Below are positions 9,520 through 19,052 of a stretch of 26,612 nucleotides of DNA, in pieces. Within the stretch, counting starts at the first letter, position 1. Each line of letters opens with the position of its first letter. The DNA lies in the NCBI GenBank assembly GCA_003427395.1, contig BFEA01000339.1, positions 766,221 through 792,832 on the forward strand, written 5' to 3'. Source of the DNA: Chara braunii. Lineage: Eukaryota; Streptophyta; Charophyceae; Charales; Characeae. The notes under the pieces are model-generated. The model did no database searches and was not told the DNA's origin. It saw nothing but the letters and a program-made list of their open reading frames with translations. A program made the position numbers and the translations under genes.

Positions 9520-10125
9520 CCCACTCATCTCGTTTCTTTTTAGAATAGACCACCGAAGTCCTAAAAGAAGCTCCAAAACTCTCGAACTCCCTAACAAACC
9601 TTTCCAGAGTTCCTCAAAGTTGTCTTACTCCCTGCCGAGCTCATCCAGGCCTCACACCCCCACTTTGTGCTGGGTTACGAGCCAACACAACTAACCCCAA
9701 CTCCGGCCAGCGTCATCCCAACAGCAAACCTTGGTTGTCCCGTGGGATGCCCACCCCAAAGCATCCCCTGATCTCTCTACCAGGCCTCACGCTCCCGCAT
9801 CAACAGGTTACAGGGTGATACCCCAGCACCGGCCAGCATCATTCTGGCATCGAACAACCGCAGATCGCTGAGCTTAACTTCAAAGTAGCCCAGGAAAAGT
9901 TGATAGCAGCCCCAGAATCCTAAAATATTCTCCAGTTCCCCTAACGGCCAAACCGGATAAAATTCAGAAAAGGGGGTCGAAACTAAAAATTAATACCAAA
10001 CTATCCTAAAATCCCCCTCTCAACAAGCGGACCGTCGGTCCCGGCTTTCACTCCTCGTACCAGAACTCACCTGGTCTCATACCCCCCTTTGCTAGGGTAA
10101 CAGGGCACCACAATCCTCAACCATA
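9520..10125 (+). repeat. R1 repeat, copy b (5' end missing)
   Basis: It matches unit A of R1 from about 9590 (CCTGCCGAGCTC, then CAGGCCTCACAC, TGGGTTAC near 9671, CTCCGGCCAGCGTC and CAACAGGTTACAGGG near 9801). The start of unit B follows near 10030-10110 (CTCGTACCAGAACTC and GCTAGGGTAACAGGGCA). The GCCAGGGCCATTACC terminus seen in copies a and c is not found upstream, so this copy is 5'-truncated or rearranged. Confidence 0.7.
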
Positions 10126-10695
10126 GAGTTTTCCCGAAAACCCCTCCCCCCTTCCTCGATCCCCACCTACTTGTCACCCTTCCCCTCAAACCCTACCCCA
10201 CCATCTTTGGGGAAAGAGGACCCCCCTCCTCCCACTGTTACCTACTAAGCATCAAGGCAATGCTAACACCGAAGACAACAACGGCCATCTCTAATCCCCA
10301 GGGATCAGAAGACAGTGCGACTCCATCTCACCAAACCCGTCAGTGAGTCTTCGCAGGAGGTTCAAACCCTACTAGACATTCATTCACACCAAAATTGAGG
10401 AAGGAGGGGGGAGATCAATCCCATCGCCCAAGCTCTACCTCTACCCCACTCAACATTTTCACTCACTTTCAATCTTGATGATGCGAAACCTGTAGAAAAG
10501 CAACCTCGAAAAAATACCAGAAAAAAACCGTGCTTGCCAGACTAGCAGCTCTCAAGACGGAGAAGGTCGAAGTCGTTTCCCAAATAGAAACACTCACCTG
10601 GACGAACGAAGCACCCTAGTTATAGCCTTCTGCTAAGTTGTCACCCTCGACCCCTTCCTATTGGTGAAATCCACCGAAGCGGTTTACACAACGAC
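10126..10695. other. Unassigned spacer
   Basis: A C-rich stretch without recognisable genes. A C run of 18 at about 10703-10720 borders it. I see no repeat of other parts of the window. Confidence 0.45.
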
Positions 10696-10771
10696 CATAG
10701 CCCCCCCCCCCCCCCCCCCCGCCTCAAACCTTCTTCCTTTCACCCATCACCGCTCGTCACATGCCCTACCC

Positions 10772-10905
10772 GCATCCTCTTCCATCGCGCCTCTCCGCTC
10801 GCTGCTATTCCCCATCGCACTTCGTCGCTATGCGCTGCATCCTCTTCCTTCGCGCCTCTCCGCTCACTGATGCTCCCCGTCTCCCTTCGTCGCCATGCGC
10901 CGTCT
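10772..10905 (+). repeat. 65-bp tandem repeat, about two copies
   Basis: GCATCCTCTTCC-TCGCGCCTCTCCGCTC occurs at 10772 and 10837, and CTTCGTCGC-ATGCGC recurs at the same spacing of about 65 bp. The overlapping frames (10661-10870, 10761-11000) are by-products of this composition. The GGGGCGCAACGCTCCCGG near-palindrome at 10945-10978 follows. Confidence 0.75.
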
Positions 10906-10979
10906 GGGCCTGCCCGCTTCTCCGTAGCTCATCGGCGAGATTGGCGGGGCGCAACGCTCCCGGTCTCGCTGCGCCCTTT

Positions 10980-11789
10980 CTACAATATTTTTCTATTTGA
11001 AAAAATCTATGTCTGTAAATCTCAACTTCCTAGTCTTGATGACTTTTGCTGTAAATTCTGATTCTGGTAGGCTTTTTCGTTAATTGTGTTTCAAAGCTTG
11101 CCTGGGTCTTTGTATGGTATATTTGTGTCTTGCTTTGTGAATTTGTGGGGTTTTCCTTTAGGGTCGGAGCCCCTCCCCGTGAGGGTTTCACAAGGTGGGA
11201 GGTGTTACCTTTGGAGGGGGGAGGCGGTATGAGGGATATTTTTTTTTCTGGGCCAGGCTGATTTGGGGTCGGATCAACACTGGCGGGTAGGGAGAGAAGG
11301 CAAGGGGGTGGCTGCTTATAGCAGGGTGTAAGGATGAGAGGGTTGCCTTGCCTGGAGGGGGTGGGGCAGAAGGAAAGGGGGAACTTCAGCCTATGAGGTA
11401 TGCTCTAGGGGGAATTGTATGCCTTTTAGGGGGTTGAAGTGTCCGTTTATAGGATGTTCCGAACTGGGGCCGAGAGGAGAGGGGTGCCTCCCGGTGGGGG
11501 CAGTGTAGGAACGGTTTTTTTTTTTTTTTTTAGGGAATGAGTAACTTCGATGGTCACAGAGTGAGCTTACTATGGGTTGTGAAGTCCCGGGTGAATGCCA
11601 GAACCTGCATCTGAAGAGAGGATAATTTTCCCCTCCTGTCCGCTTATTGGATGTAGGCGAAGTTTCCCTAGTTTTTTTTCAGGTTGGTATCTGATTTTCC
11701 TGATTTTTTGAAAATTTCTTGAAACTCTCAATAAATAATTCGGTAAGCAGGAAGAGGACGGTTGGTTTTAGCAGGGTGGTGCTCGGGCA
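10980..11789. other. Unassigned G-rich spacer
   Basis: The plus strand is T-rich at first, then markedly G-rich from about 11160 to 11520, with a T run at about 11514-11531. No gene, RNA or repeat family is recognisable. It separates R1 copies b and c, which point toward each other. Confidence 0.45.
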
Positions 11790-12785
11790 GGGGATGGATT
11801 GGTGTTCAGGGTGGTACGTCTAGTAGAAGGGCGGGGTGGGGTGACAATGGTCTATGCTGGAGCAGTTGCTCTGTAACCAGGGGGAGCTTAAGACTATTGG
11901 AGCTATGCCGAGGGCGGAAGGCATAACCATCTTGTTCAACGTAGCTAATGTCGGGGCCCTGTAACTTTGCGGGTTGTGCAGCTAAGGAAGTTATCGAGGG
12001 AGGAAGACACTGAACTAGTTCAGTCGGTACTGGGGCAGTTGGTGTCGTCCTGTCACCCTAGCAAAGAGGGTATGAGATCTAGCGAGTTCTGGTACGAGGA
12101 CTTAATGCCTGGGCGGTAGTCTTCCCTCTGCGGTGCGGGGAAGGAGCTGGATCGTGGGTGGATTTCGTTTCCTGTCTTCCTGTTTTTTAGGCTGATCAGA
12201 CTGTTCCATAGATCCTAGTTTAGCTTTCACGAATCTACGAAAAAAGATCCAAGGTTTGGTTGGATATTCATGGTTGTCAAAGGGGGTCTTGGGAACGATT
12301 TAGAATTTTGTGGATTCCTAGCAACTCATCTTAGACGGCTCCATTGTCGATATACTCGGTGATCTGCGGTTGTTCGATGCCAGAACAACGCTGGCCGATG
12401 CTGGGGTGTTGCCCTGTAACCTGTTGATGCAGGAGTGTGAGGCCTGGTAGAGAGATCTGGGATGCTTAGGGGTGGGCATTCCAAGGGACAACCAAGGGTT
12501 GCTGCTGGGACGACGCTGATCGGAGCCGGGGTGAGTCGTGTTGCCCTGTAACCCAGCAGGGTGGGGGTGTGAGGCCTGGAAGAGCCCGGCAGGGAGGAAG
12601 ACAATGTGGGAAAGCTTTCGAAGGGTTGCTAGGATACACAGGGTTTCGAGCATTTGCAGAACCTCTATGGTGGAGTGTTTTGTGGTGGCCAGACCATTTT
12701 CTGAAGTTTATCGTAGTAATTTTCTAAGTCGTTCAAAATCATCTTAGCCATACCCGGGTAATGGCCCCGGTACCTTAAAATTTTT
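11790..12785 (-). repeat. R1 repeat, copy c, inverted
   Basis: Read on the minus strand from 12785, it starts with a GGCCATTACCCGGGTATGGCTAAGA sequence matching the 7115 terminus in short blocks. It then runs through unit A (ACAGGGCAACACGACTCACC near 12550, CAACAGGTTACAGGGCAACA near 12425) and unit B (12130 to about 11830, with a CTCGGCATAGCTCCAATAG block). It is therefore the fullest single-copy R1, with one unit B. The start gives a defined left end for the family; the right end is unclear and similarity fades near 11790. Confidence 0.7.
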
Positions 12786-12949
12786 AAAATTTCATGTAAA
12801 TTTTCATATGGGACGCTGGGTCCGGTTCCCAGCACGTGACGCTCACCACGAATAGTATGGCATTAGTGATTTCCAGGCGGTCAGTATAGGTTTTCAAATT
12901 TTAGATTTAATTCTTTTATTTAGAAAACCTTTGACGAAGAAACATGACC

Positions 12950-13310
12950 AGACATCATTTTGATTAGCAATCCCCCATTCTTGGGACAGGATGTGCAGTG
13001 CCAGTTTGACCCAGGGGCCAGGGGGGCTCATTGACGTTGGTTAACATTCTCAAAATCCAATTGACCAATAAAGCTTTATTTTGTAGTTCCACGTCCAATA
13101 GTCCTAGACCCCAATCTTTCCTTTTCTGTGTTATTTTCCACCAAGCCACTTTGGCAATCGCCTTGCCGCTCTCAATGGTACCTTTCCATAGGTACATAGA
13201 GATTTCTTGTCTTAGTCAAGTTAGTCCTTTTCCAGTAGCTGGACCCAGACTGAAGATAGAAAGGATATACCAAATTGTAGAGAGAACCATTGTGTTGATT
13301 ATAAGTGTTA
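12950..13310 (-). pseudogene. LINE-B: fragment of an L1-like ORF2
   Basis: On the minus strand, a segment with an IINTMVLSTIWYIL-type motif (about 13305-13260) is followed by MYLWKGTIESGKAIAKVAWW and a LGLLDVELQNKALL motif (13197 to about 13070). It parallels the segment of LINE-A at about 14190-13900 (ALVINAAILSKTWYI, then FLWKGTSEARAVLSKVRWD and LGILDPEKQAQALL). This is the region between the RT thumb and the C-terminal domain of LINE ORF2. It is interrupted by a stop and truncated at both ends. It is clearly a second copy, as the same region is present in LINE-A just upstream. Confidence 0.75.
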
Positions 13311-13495
13311 TCTTAAATAGAGAGACAGACCACACCTTTTATCTTCTTCATTCTTAAGATTGAAGAATCATCGGCAGGGTCCTTATACCACTGAAATTCG
13401 GAAAATGGTTGCTTCTGTTGGCTCAGGAGATCGATCCAGGAGGCAGGGATAGCTTGAGTGAGTTCTTGGCAGTGTTTCTCCACGTTGTGTATGCC

Positions 13496-13515
13496 TTTTT
13501 TTTTTTTTTTTTTTT
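13496..13515. repeat. T20 tract inside LINE-A
   Basis: On the LINE strand this is A20 in the middle of the post-RT coding region, encoding a run of lysines and disrupting the frame alignment. It could be an expanded short A run or a tail-only retroposition as suggested at 3219-3265, but no flanking direct repeat is evident here. Confidence 0.9.
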
Positions 13516-14676
13516 GAAACAACCCGTGTGGTAACTTGCTCCTCAATGATTATGAGTTCTTCCAATTTTGCCGATTTTTGTCCCAGATATGTCTAATCAG
13601 CCATGCCCCTTTCTGCATCCATTTCATTCCAAAGATGCCTTATTCCTTGGCTGTCGAAAATGGTAGGCTGTGTCTGTTTCTGATCGCCGGGTTCTCGAAA
13701 ATCCAAGTAGCTAGAACTCCTTCCCTTGTGGGGGGGGGCTCCAGTCTTTCGGGTAGAATCTTACCCTAGCCCCTCATAATCTCTTTCCACGTAGGTGAAA
13801 CTGATCTGGCGGTGAAGGAAGGCATGAGCAGGGCGTGCGACGCTGCTTCCCGGTCGGTAAGGCCCGAGTTTTTCGCCAGTGTTTGGTGAGCAAAAATAGT
13901 CCATGGTTGGTCTTCCGTTGCTATAAGTGCTCTCACGGGCCACTTTGCCAGCAGGGCTTGTGCTTGCTTTTCCGGGTCTAAGATTCCCAGTGCTCCGTCT
14001 TTGCATTTCTCTGTGATTTTGTCCCATCTCACTTTGCTCAGGACTGCCCGAGCTTCAGAGGTGCCTTTCCACAGGAAACGGGTCAGTAGTCTTCTGATAT
14101 TAGTTGTTGTGGTAGAGGGAAATTTACCCTGTATGGACAATATATATACCAGGTCTTAGAGAGAATTGCAGCGTTAATAACTAGGGCACACTCCAATAGG
14201 GATAGGAAGTGTGTGTTAGACCATTTGGAGCATCCGTCTCTGACACGGTTCTCCACTATGGCTGCTTGAATTACTGTGTTATCGTCGAAGGAGACTTGAA
14301 TTCCAAGGTAACGCTCAAATTCAGAAGTTGGTTTTGTCGGGGTTCCTAAATCCAGGGCCAATGGGGTTCCCCCGGGGGTGAGGGAAACTGACTTTTGCCA
14401 GCTTACTCTAATCCCCGAGGCTATTTCGTAGGTGTTGATGCGTTGCTGAAGAGCGTCGAGGGAACCCACAAAGTTTTCCGAGATTGCAATGAAGTCATCT
14501 CCGAGTGCTGAGACGGACAGGGTGTATGTCAGGGTAATGGGTAGGCCTGTGAAATTAGGATAATGGTTTCTTACCATGCTCAATAGGATTTCCATCTGGA
14601 TTACAAACAGTGATGGTGCCAAAGGGCACCCCTGCCATGAGGATCTCGTCACTTGGAACGTTTCGGATATGAAACC

Positions 14677-14681
14677 GTTCA
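14677..14681. repeat. Target-site duplication, left copy
   Basis: GTTCA immediately precedes the 5' LTR (TG start at 14682) and is repeated exactly after the 3' LTR at 24775-24779. A 5-bp duplication is the size made by Ty3/gypsy integrases. Confidence 0.93.
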
Positions 14682-14976
14682 TGCAGCGGGCCTTCATCTG
14701 CCCTAGCCTACAGCCAGGGCCTATTTGACTATTTGCCAGTTCGGCCTGTGGGACCAGGCCGTGGCCTGACCCCACAGGTCGTGCACTGTTTCAGTCCAAT
14801 CCCATCCTGCCAAGTACCACTGTCTGTACCAGGCCAGTCCAGTCCAGTCCAGTCAGTCTGCGGTGTTTAGTCTGCGTCGGAGTTGCGCTGTCCCTTCCAG
14901 CTCTATCTCCACTTCCTCCTTCCTCAACCCCTTCTTCTCCATCCTGTCGGACCGCCATCCCGGCGGGTCCGACACA
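14682..14976 (+). repeat. 5' LTR (295 bp)
   Basis: It starts TGCAGCGGGCC and ends GTCCGACACA. Aligned by eye to the 3' LTR it shows about 22 substitutions over 295 positions (about 15 transitions and 7 transversions) and lacks a 67-bp block present in the 3' LTR (24590-24656). A short GTCCA repeat (four tandem copies, about 14833-14855) is shared by both. The missing block would remove part of the presumed U3/R region, so promoter function is doubtful. Confidence 0.93.
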
Positions 14977-14977
14977 C

Positions 14978-14989
14978 TGGTATCAGAGC
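14978..14989 (+). promoter_or_regulatory. Primer-binding site, initiator Met tRNA type
   Basis: TGGTATCAGAGC begins 2 nt after the 5' LTR. It is the complement of the 3' end of plant initiator tRNA-Met including CCA, the standard primer for plant LTR retrotransposons. The following AGG matches the tRNA again if one C is missing. Confidence 0.93.
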
Positions 14990-15269
14990 AGGCGTTTCTC
15001 CCTGCTCCCCTCCCCCACCCACCCCCTCCATCACTTGTCACGTGGCTTGAGCAAAACGCTAGCCACTTCCACCCCCCGTAATAACACTGTTGCACGTTTT
15101 GCTTCATAACGTTTGCATCCAGTGTCCATTTATCTCGATCTTTGGCGTTTTGGAAAACTCTCGACGAGATGCTTCTAACGAGCTATAGATTGCGAAATTT
15201 AGTGCGGCTGTTTTGGAGCTACGCTAATTTAAAAATTGCATTTTTTTTTCCCCAGATTCCAAAATCACG

Positions 15270-15545
15270 CGCGCTCGTTTTTCAACGAGCGCTATTACTA
15301 CAGGCCGCGGCTGATGCCGCGCCATATCTCGTTGGAAGCGCCTTTCGAAAAGATTTCCAACGAGTCCTCTTTTGCTAAATTTCACCCATCGGGTGAAAAA
15401 CTATGAGCAAAAAAGTCTTCCTCTTTCCTTGCCTCTCTCCTCCCTTTCCCCGTGACCATTTCCAAAAGTGTCACGTGACACTATGTGAAGACCCCCTTGG
15501 CTAGGGGGCTGCTCTACAGCAGATCTGATCCATCTGATCAGATCT
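15270..15545 (+). repeat. Cluster of short perfect hairpins in the leader
   Basis: Several stem-loops follow each other: GCGCTCGTT with AACGAGCGC (about 15271-15292), CTCGTTGGAA with TTCCAACGAG (15328-15337 and 15355-15364), TTTCACCC with GGGTGAAA (15380-15387 and 15391-15398), and AGATCTGATC with GATCAGATCT (15521-15530 and 15536-15545). Their perfection contrasts with the decay of the coding region. Confidence 0.75.
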
Positions 15546-15639
15546 TCAGGCCTTGCTGTCAGCTTTTGCGGCAGTTGAAAACCCCCTTCTTCCAAGGGGT
15601 TGTTTTGATTGCTCTTGGCCACCCAAAATCTGGTATCAC

Positions 15640-16030
15640 CATCCTATCACTAACCCACTCTCCCCCAACCTCTTTTCTCTTCCCCCCCCATCATCTAATC
15701 ATCTTTTCTCCCCCCCCTACCACTACTCTCTACTCCTACCTCCCTCTTCACTCATCTTCCACAACCTTTTTCTCTCCTCTCCTCCCCACTCACCATGTCC
15801 CACTAATCTCATCTACTCCTCTTCACCTTTTCCATATCCTTCTCTCCCATTCTACCACCCTCCTCTCCTCCTTCCCTCCCCCAACTACAATCCCATCATC
15901 TCCTCCATCCCCCACTTTACTTTTTCTTTCTCTTCTTACCTATTTCTCTCTTTCTTCATCACTTTTTCATCCGCCCTCCACCGAACTTCGAATTTTATTC
16001 TTTTCTTATTTTTTTTCTCTCTTTGATTAA
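15640..16030 (+). repeat. Polypyrimidine tract of about 390 bp
   Basis: The plus strand is almost entirely C, T and A, with very few G, and long CT runs. Frames through it give Pro/Ser/Leu-rich peptides without domain character. A strand bias of this length can support triplex formation or simply reflect slippage. Confidence 0.8.
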
Positions 16031-16185
16031 AATTTTTTTTTCTCCTTCCAAAATTCGGGTTATCTTATTCCCTACTTCTTTTCTCATCTTCTGATTTATT
16101 TTTATTTTTATTTTATTTATTCAAAAAATTCAAATTTTTCTATAGCACCTCTGTATCTTGCTAGGAGTTTGTCATTCTTACTTTT

Positions 16186-16525
16186 GGCACATATTTTGAT
16201 CCCGTAGGGGTAACGAAGTGCTGCCGAAATTTTATGTTTTTTCTTTACTAGTCTTTTTTAGCACATTTTGACCCCTTGAGGATAGCGAAGTGCTGGCCAA
16301 ATTTTGACCCCATGGGGGTAACGAAATGCTGCCGAAATTTTTGAAAAACTCCAAAACTTAGTTTTTATCTTCACTCTCCTCCACCTCCTTACTTATTTAT
16401 TTATTTATTTTTCTAAAAATTTTAATTTGCGGCATTTTGAAAGTTAGTGTGCTCCTCTCGCTCTTTCCTTCCTCTTGGCACATTTTTGACCCCATGTGGG
16501 GTGAGAAAATGCTACCGAAAATTCC
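16186..16525 (+). repeat. Four copies of a 40-bp hairpin motif
   Basis: Units at about 16186-16226, 16261-16297, 16300-16339 and 16478-16522 follow the pattern GGCACATTTTGACCCC, 2-5 nt, GGGGTAACGAAATGCTGCC. The two halves pair with each other, so each unit folds into a stem-loop. Substitutions between units are often at loop or bulge positions. Location in the leader suggests an RNA-level role, such as genome packaging, dimer formation or translation control, as an inference. Confidence 0.75.
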
Positions 16526-16711
16526 AAAAAAATAAATATCACCTTTTTTTTCATAGTTTGTTTGTTTATTTATTTCTTTATTTTTATTATTTATTTTCTT
16601 TTATTTTTATCTCGAAATTTCATTGTTTATTTTATTTTCTCTCCCCCTCCCCCGCATGGTTATTATTTTCTTTTCTTGATTAGGTCGCCGCTACCCTCCC
16701 CTAACCACTCG

Positions 16712-16765
16712 AACCCCGGTTAGGGGTTTCTTAGGGTTTTTCTAGGGTTTAGGGTTCTCCTAAAC
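16712..16765 (+). promoter_or_regulatory. Telobox-like TAGGGTTTAGGGTT stretch
   Basis: Several AGGGTTT units, matching the plant telomere heptamer, occur about 200 bp upstream of the gag ATG. Telobox motifs near transcription or translation starts are known in plant genes. Here it may equally be chance or simple sequence. Confidence 0.4.
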
Positions 16766-16976
16766 CCAACTACCCCGCCGCCTCCTCCCATCGGTCATCC
16801 TGGACCTGAATGACTCTTCTCCCCTCGACCAGATTCGCGCCATCATCTCACGCGCAACCCGCTGGTCACGGGGCGAGCCGACACACGACTACCCACTCCG
16901 CTCTCCCGGTCCCCTCCCTCTCACCGGTGGTCCCCTGTCCCTATACCATAACCCCTCTTTCCCCCCCCCTCCCACC

Positions 16977-19047
16977 ATGTCTACCTCTCTTCCTCCACCG
17001 CCCACGGACAGGGCTACATCGGAGGAGCTCGTCGCGACGCCGTCCACCTCTCCGGTGTCCACCCACCCGACGACCCAGGAACAGCACGTTGTAGACCCCA
17101 CGAACCTCCGCGTTGTTCTTGCGTCTCTCCTTGCACCTCTGCAAGCGCGACTTGATGCGCTTGCACCCTTGGAGAGGCAAGTCAACGCGCTCGCCCTTGA
17201 AGTCCACCACCTCAAGGGTTCTCCTCTTCGCTCCCCCCACCGCTCTCAGACCCCATCCCCTACCGGCTCGGAGTCCGGTTCTCCACGACTCCAGCGACGG
17301 AGACGTGGCAGTTCATCCTCCTCCGCGGGCCAGGCCCAACACTCCCCCTCCATAGTGGTGAGTGTTGCTGCCGCTCAGACCATACCGTTTGTTGTGGCAT
17401 ATCCAGTGACCCCTGCCGCTCCCGCCGCCCCGACCGCTTCGGCCACTGCCGCATGTGTTGTTGTCCAGATACCAGTATCTGGCCAGGCAATTTCATCCAC
17501 CCACCCCGGTGTTGCTTTCCAACTTCATGCATCGGTCGTGGCACTACGGCCCGGACTTCTTCCTCCCCCCACTAGGGTACTCTCTCCGCCCCCTCCACCT
17601 CCGATCCCGCGCACCCAGCGGGTGGCGACCCTACAGGCCACCGTGGCGCAGCTTCAGGCGGAGATTCTCTCCCTGAGACAGCCTCACCCATCACAAACTG
17701 CCCACCCTTCTTGTTCTTATACCGCCCCTCCGACCTCTGTCAGGCCGGCTCGTTTCCCTCGACTGGCTGCCCCCACTCTACCCTACTACCTCGCTACTTC
17801 ATCACAGTTGGCTACGACTGTTGCCTCCACGTCTGCTGGACCTTCCACCAGCCGCCTCGGTTCTCAGCCTGCTACCACTTCCACGTCTGCATCGACCTCG
17901 ATATTTCCCGCCGCAGTGCAGGCTCCTCGACCTCTCTCCCCTCACCGTCAGCACAACGGTCCCACCCTTGTGTGTCTGTCGGACATACCCGATTTCGATG
18001 GTACTATATGTGTGTCGCACTGGTTGCAGGCTGCCACACGCGCGCTGACAATGACTAACACTGGTCCGGAGCTGTGGTGCTCCGCGCTCGCAACTAAATT
18101 GTGAGGCATCGTGTTCTCCGCATGGGAGAACTATTATATACATTGTACTCGCTCAGGTGAGGCTCCCACTCTCGCGGATCTCACTGCGTTCCTCCATGAC
18201 CGCTACGCCACTCTCCACGATGTAACCGATGCCCTAGATCGGGTCACGCAAACGCAGTGGCGCGGGTCCTCCGCACCGACCGATCTTGAGCGGCACATTA
18301 GAGTGTTTCAGGACGCCCGCCTCATCTGCGATGAGGCACTCCTACCTCAGGTCCTTTTGACCAACAGGTTCGTAGTAAGTCTTCCGACTGACTACCGCAA
18401 AGCGCTGACGACAGAGCTTCGCCTCCTCCGAGTAGGCCTACGAGGCTGCTCGACAATACCAGAAGATGCGGAGTCGCTTCTCCGACGCCCCATCTTCTTC
18501 GCGATCCACCGCCACCGCCACCCAGTCACGCGGCACCACGCGCGGTCGATCCTCTTTCGCCGGTCGGTTTCTCCGACCAGCTCGACCTGGAGCGCCATTC
18601 TCTCGACGCTACAGTTCTCTGGAGTACGGCGAGGATGCCTCGACAGAGCTTGACCCTACCTTTGGGGACGCCCCTGAGGACATCGAGCTCCGAGACGTCA
18701 TCCAATATCACTTGGATGATGACAATGTTCCTGTGGCCGAGCGCCTGCAGATGGTCATGTCTTCCATGGATCGTGCACGCAGTCGGGTTGCACAGGCTGG
18801 CGGTCGCACACCCACCGTTCCTCAGATAGACCTCCCACAGGGTTTTCTCCCCCCTCGCGGAGCTTTATCCCCTGAGGAGCGTGCCGCCCTCGATGCCCGT
18901 TGCGGCTGCCTTCGTTGCTGCCTGGATGGACACACTTCCTCACCGTGTCCATACCATACCGCCCTTGATCGGCACTATGCGGACATCTCTCGTCAGCGTC
19001 GATCTCAATCCCCCCCCGGCCCCGTCCGGTCAGCCCCACCCACCTAG
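16977..19047 (+). pseudogene. gag: Chromovirus gag (capsid and nucleocapsid), broken
   Basis: Gag forms the particle and binds the element's RNA. The start ATG at 16977 sits in a CCCACCATG context. The first 375 codons hold a Ser/Pro-rich N-terminus, a probable coiled coil at residues 42-78 (leucine-rich, LASLLAPLQARLDALAPLE), a Pro/Ala-rich stretch, and a second coiled coil at about 211-235 (VATLQATVAQLQAEILSL). The capsid-type domain starts near 17990 (PDFDG, SHWLQAATRAL) and is cut by TGA at 18102. It continues in the same frame (AFLHDRYATLHD...TQTQWRGS) to about 18435, where the frame changes. The last part to 19047 carries an Arg/Ser-rich segment and one CCHC zinc knuckle (18907-18948, C-x2-C-x4-H-x4-C, all four ligands present). 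Family placement is good; the unusually long N-terminus is notable. Confidence 0.85.
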
Positions 19048-19052
19048 CCACG

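Larger units (their letters stand above)
13340..14681 (-). pseudogene. LINE-A, 3' half: RT palm end and post-RT region
   Basis: Directly beyond the chromovirus 5' LTR, the minus strand continues a LINE reverse transcriptase. It begins with NGFISETFQVTRS and the QGCPLAPSLF motif (RT motif B, about 14630-14600). An acidic motif ALGDDF (about 14510) stands where [YF]ADD is usual: the two Asp remain but the preceding residues are Leu-Gly. An SGIRVSWQKS motif, YLGIQVSF, and the LINE-typical SLLECALVINAAILSK follow. The frame shifts near 14110 and continues with FLWKGT...ILDPEKQAQALLAKW to about 13766. It is then broken by stops, with similarity to LINE-C near 13540-13430 (HNVEKHCQEL..AIPASW). The 5' half lies at 24775-25270. 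It is not functional. Confidence 0.85.
14990..16976 (+). other. Chromovirus leader (about 2 kb, non-coding)
   Basis: No gag-like protein is visible before the ATG at 16977. The leader is divided into a hairpin-rich part (15270-15545), a pyrimidine tract (15640-16030), an AT-rich part with four copies of a hairpin motif (16186-16525), and a short telomere-like stretch (about 16712-16765). Such leaders hold packaging and dimerisation signals in LTR retroelements; that role is inferred here. Confidence 0.7.

Noticed and set aside
14853-15107. Short frames over the 5' LTR and primer site
   Set aside because: They overlap functional LTR sequence, and comparable frames in the 3' LTR are accidental products of the same repeat.
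16712-16765. Interstitial telomere tract
   Set aside because: Only a few degenerate AGGGTTT units. Too short to indicate a telomere fusion or subtelomere, so it is kept only as a low-confidence telobox-like site.
16889-17240. Overlapping minus-strand frames of about 100 codons opposite gag
   Set aside because: They are shadows of the GC-rich gag sequence and have no recognisable domain.
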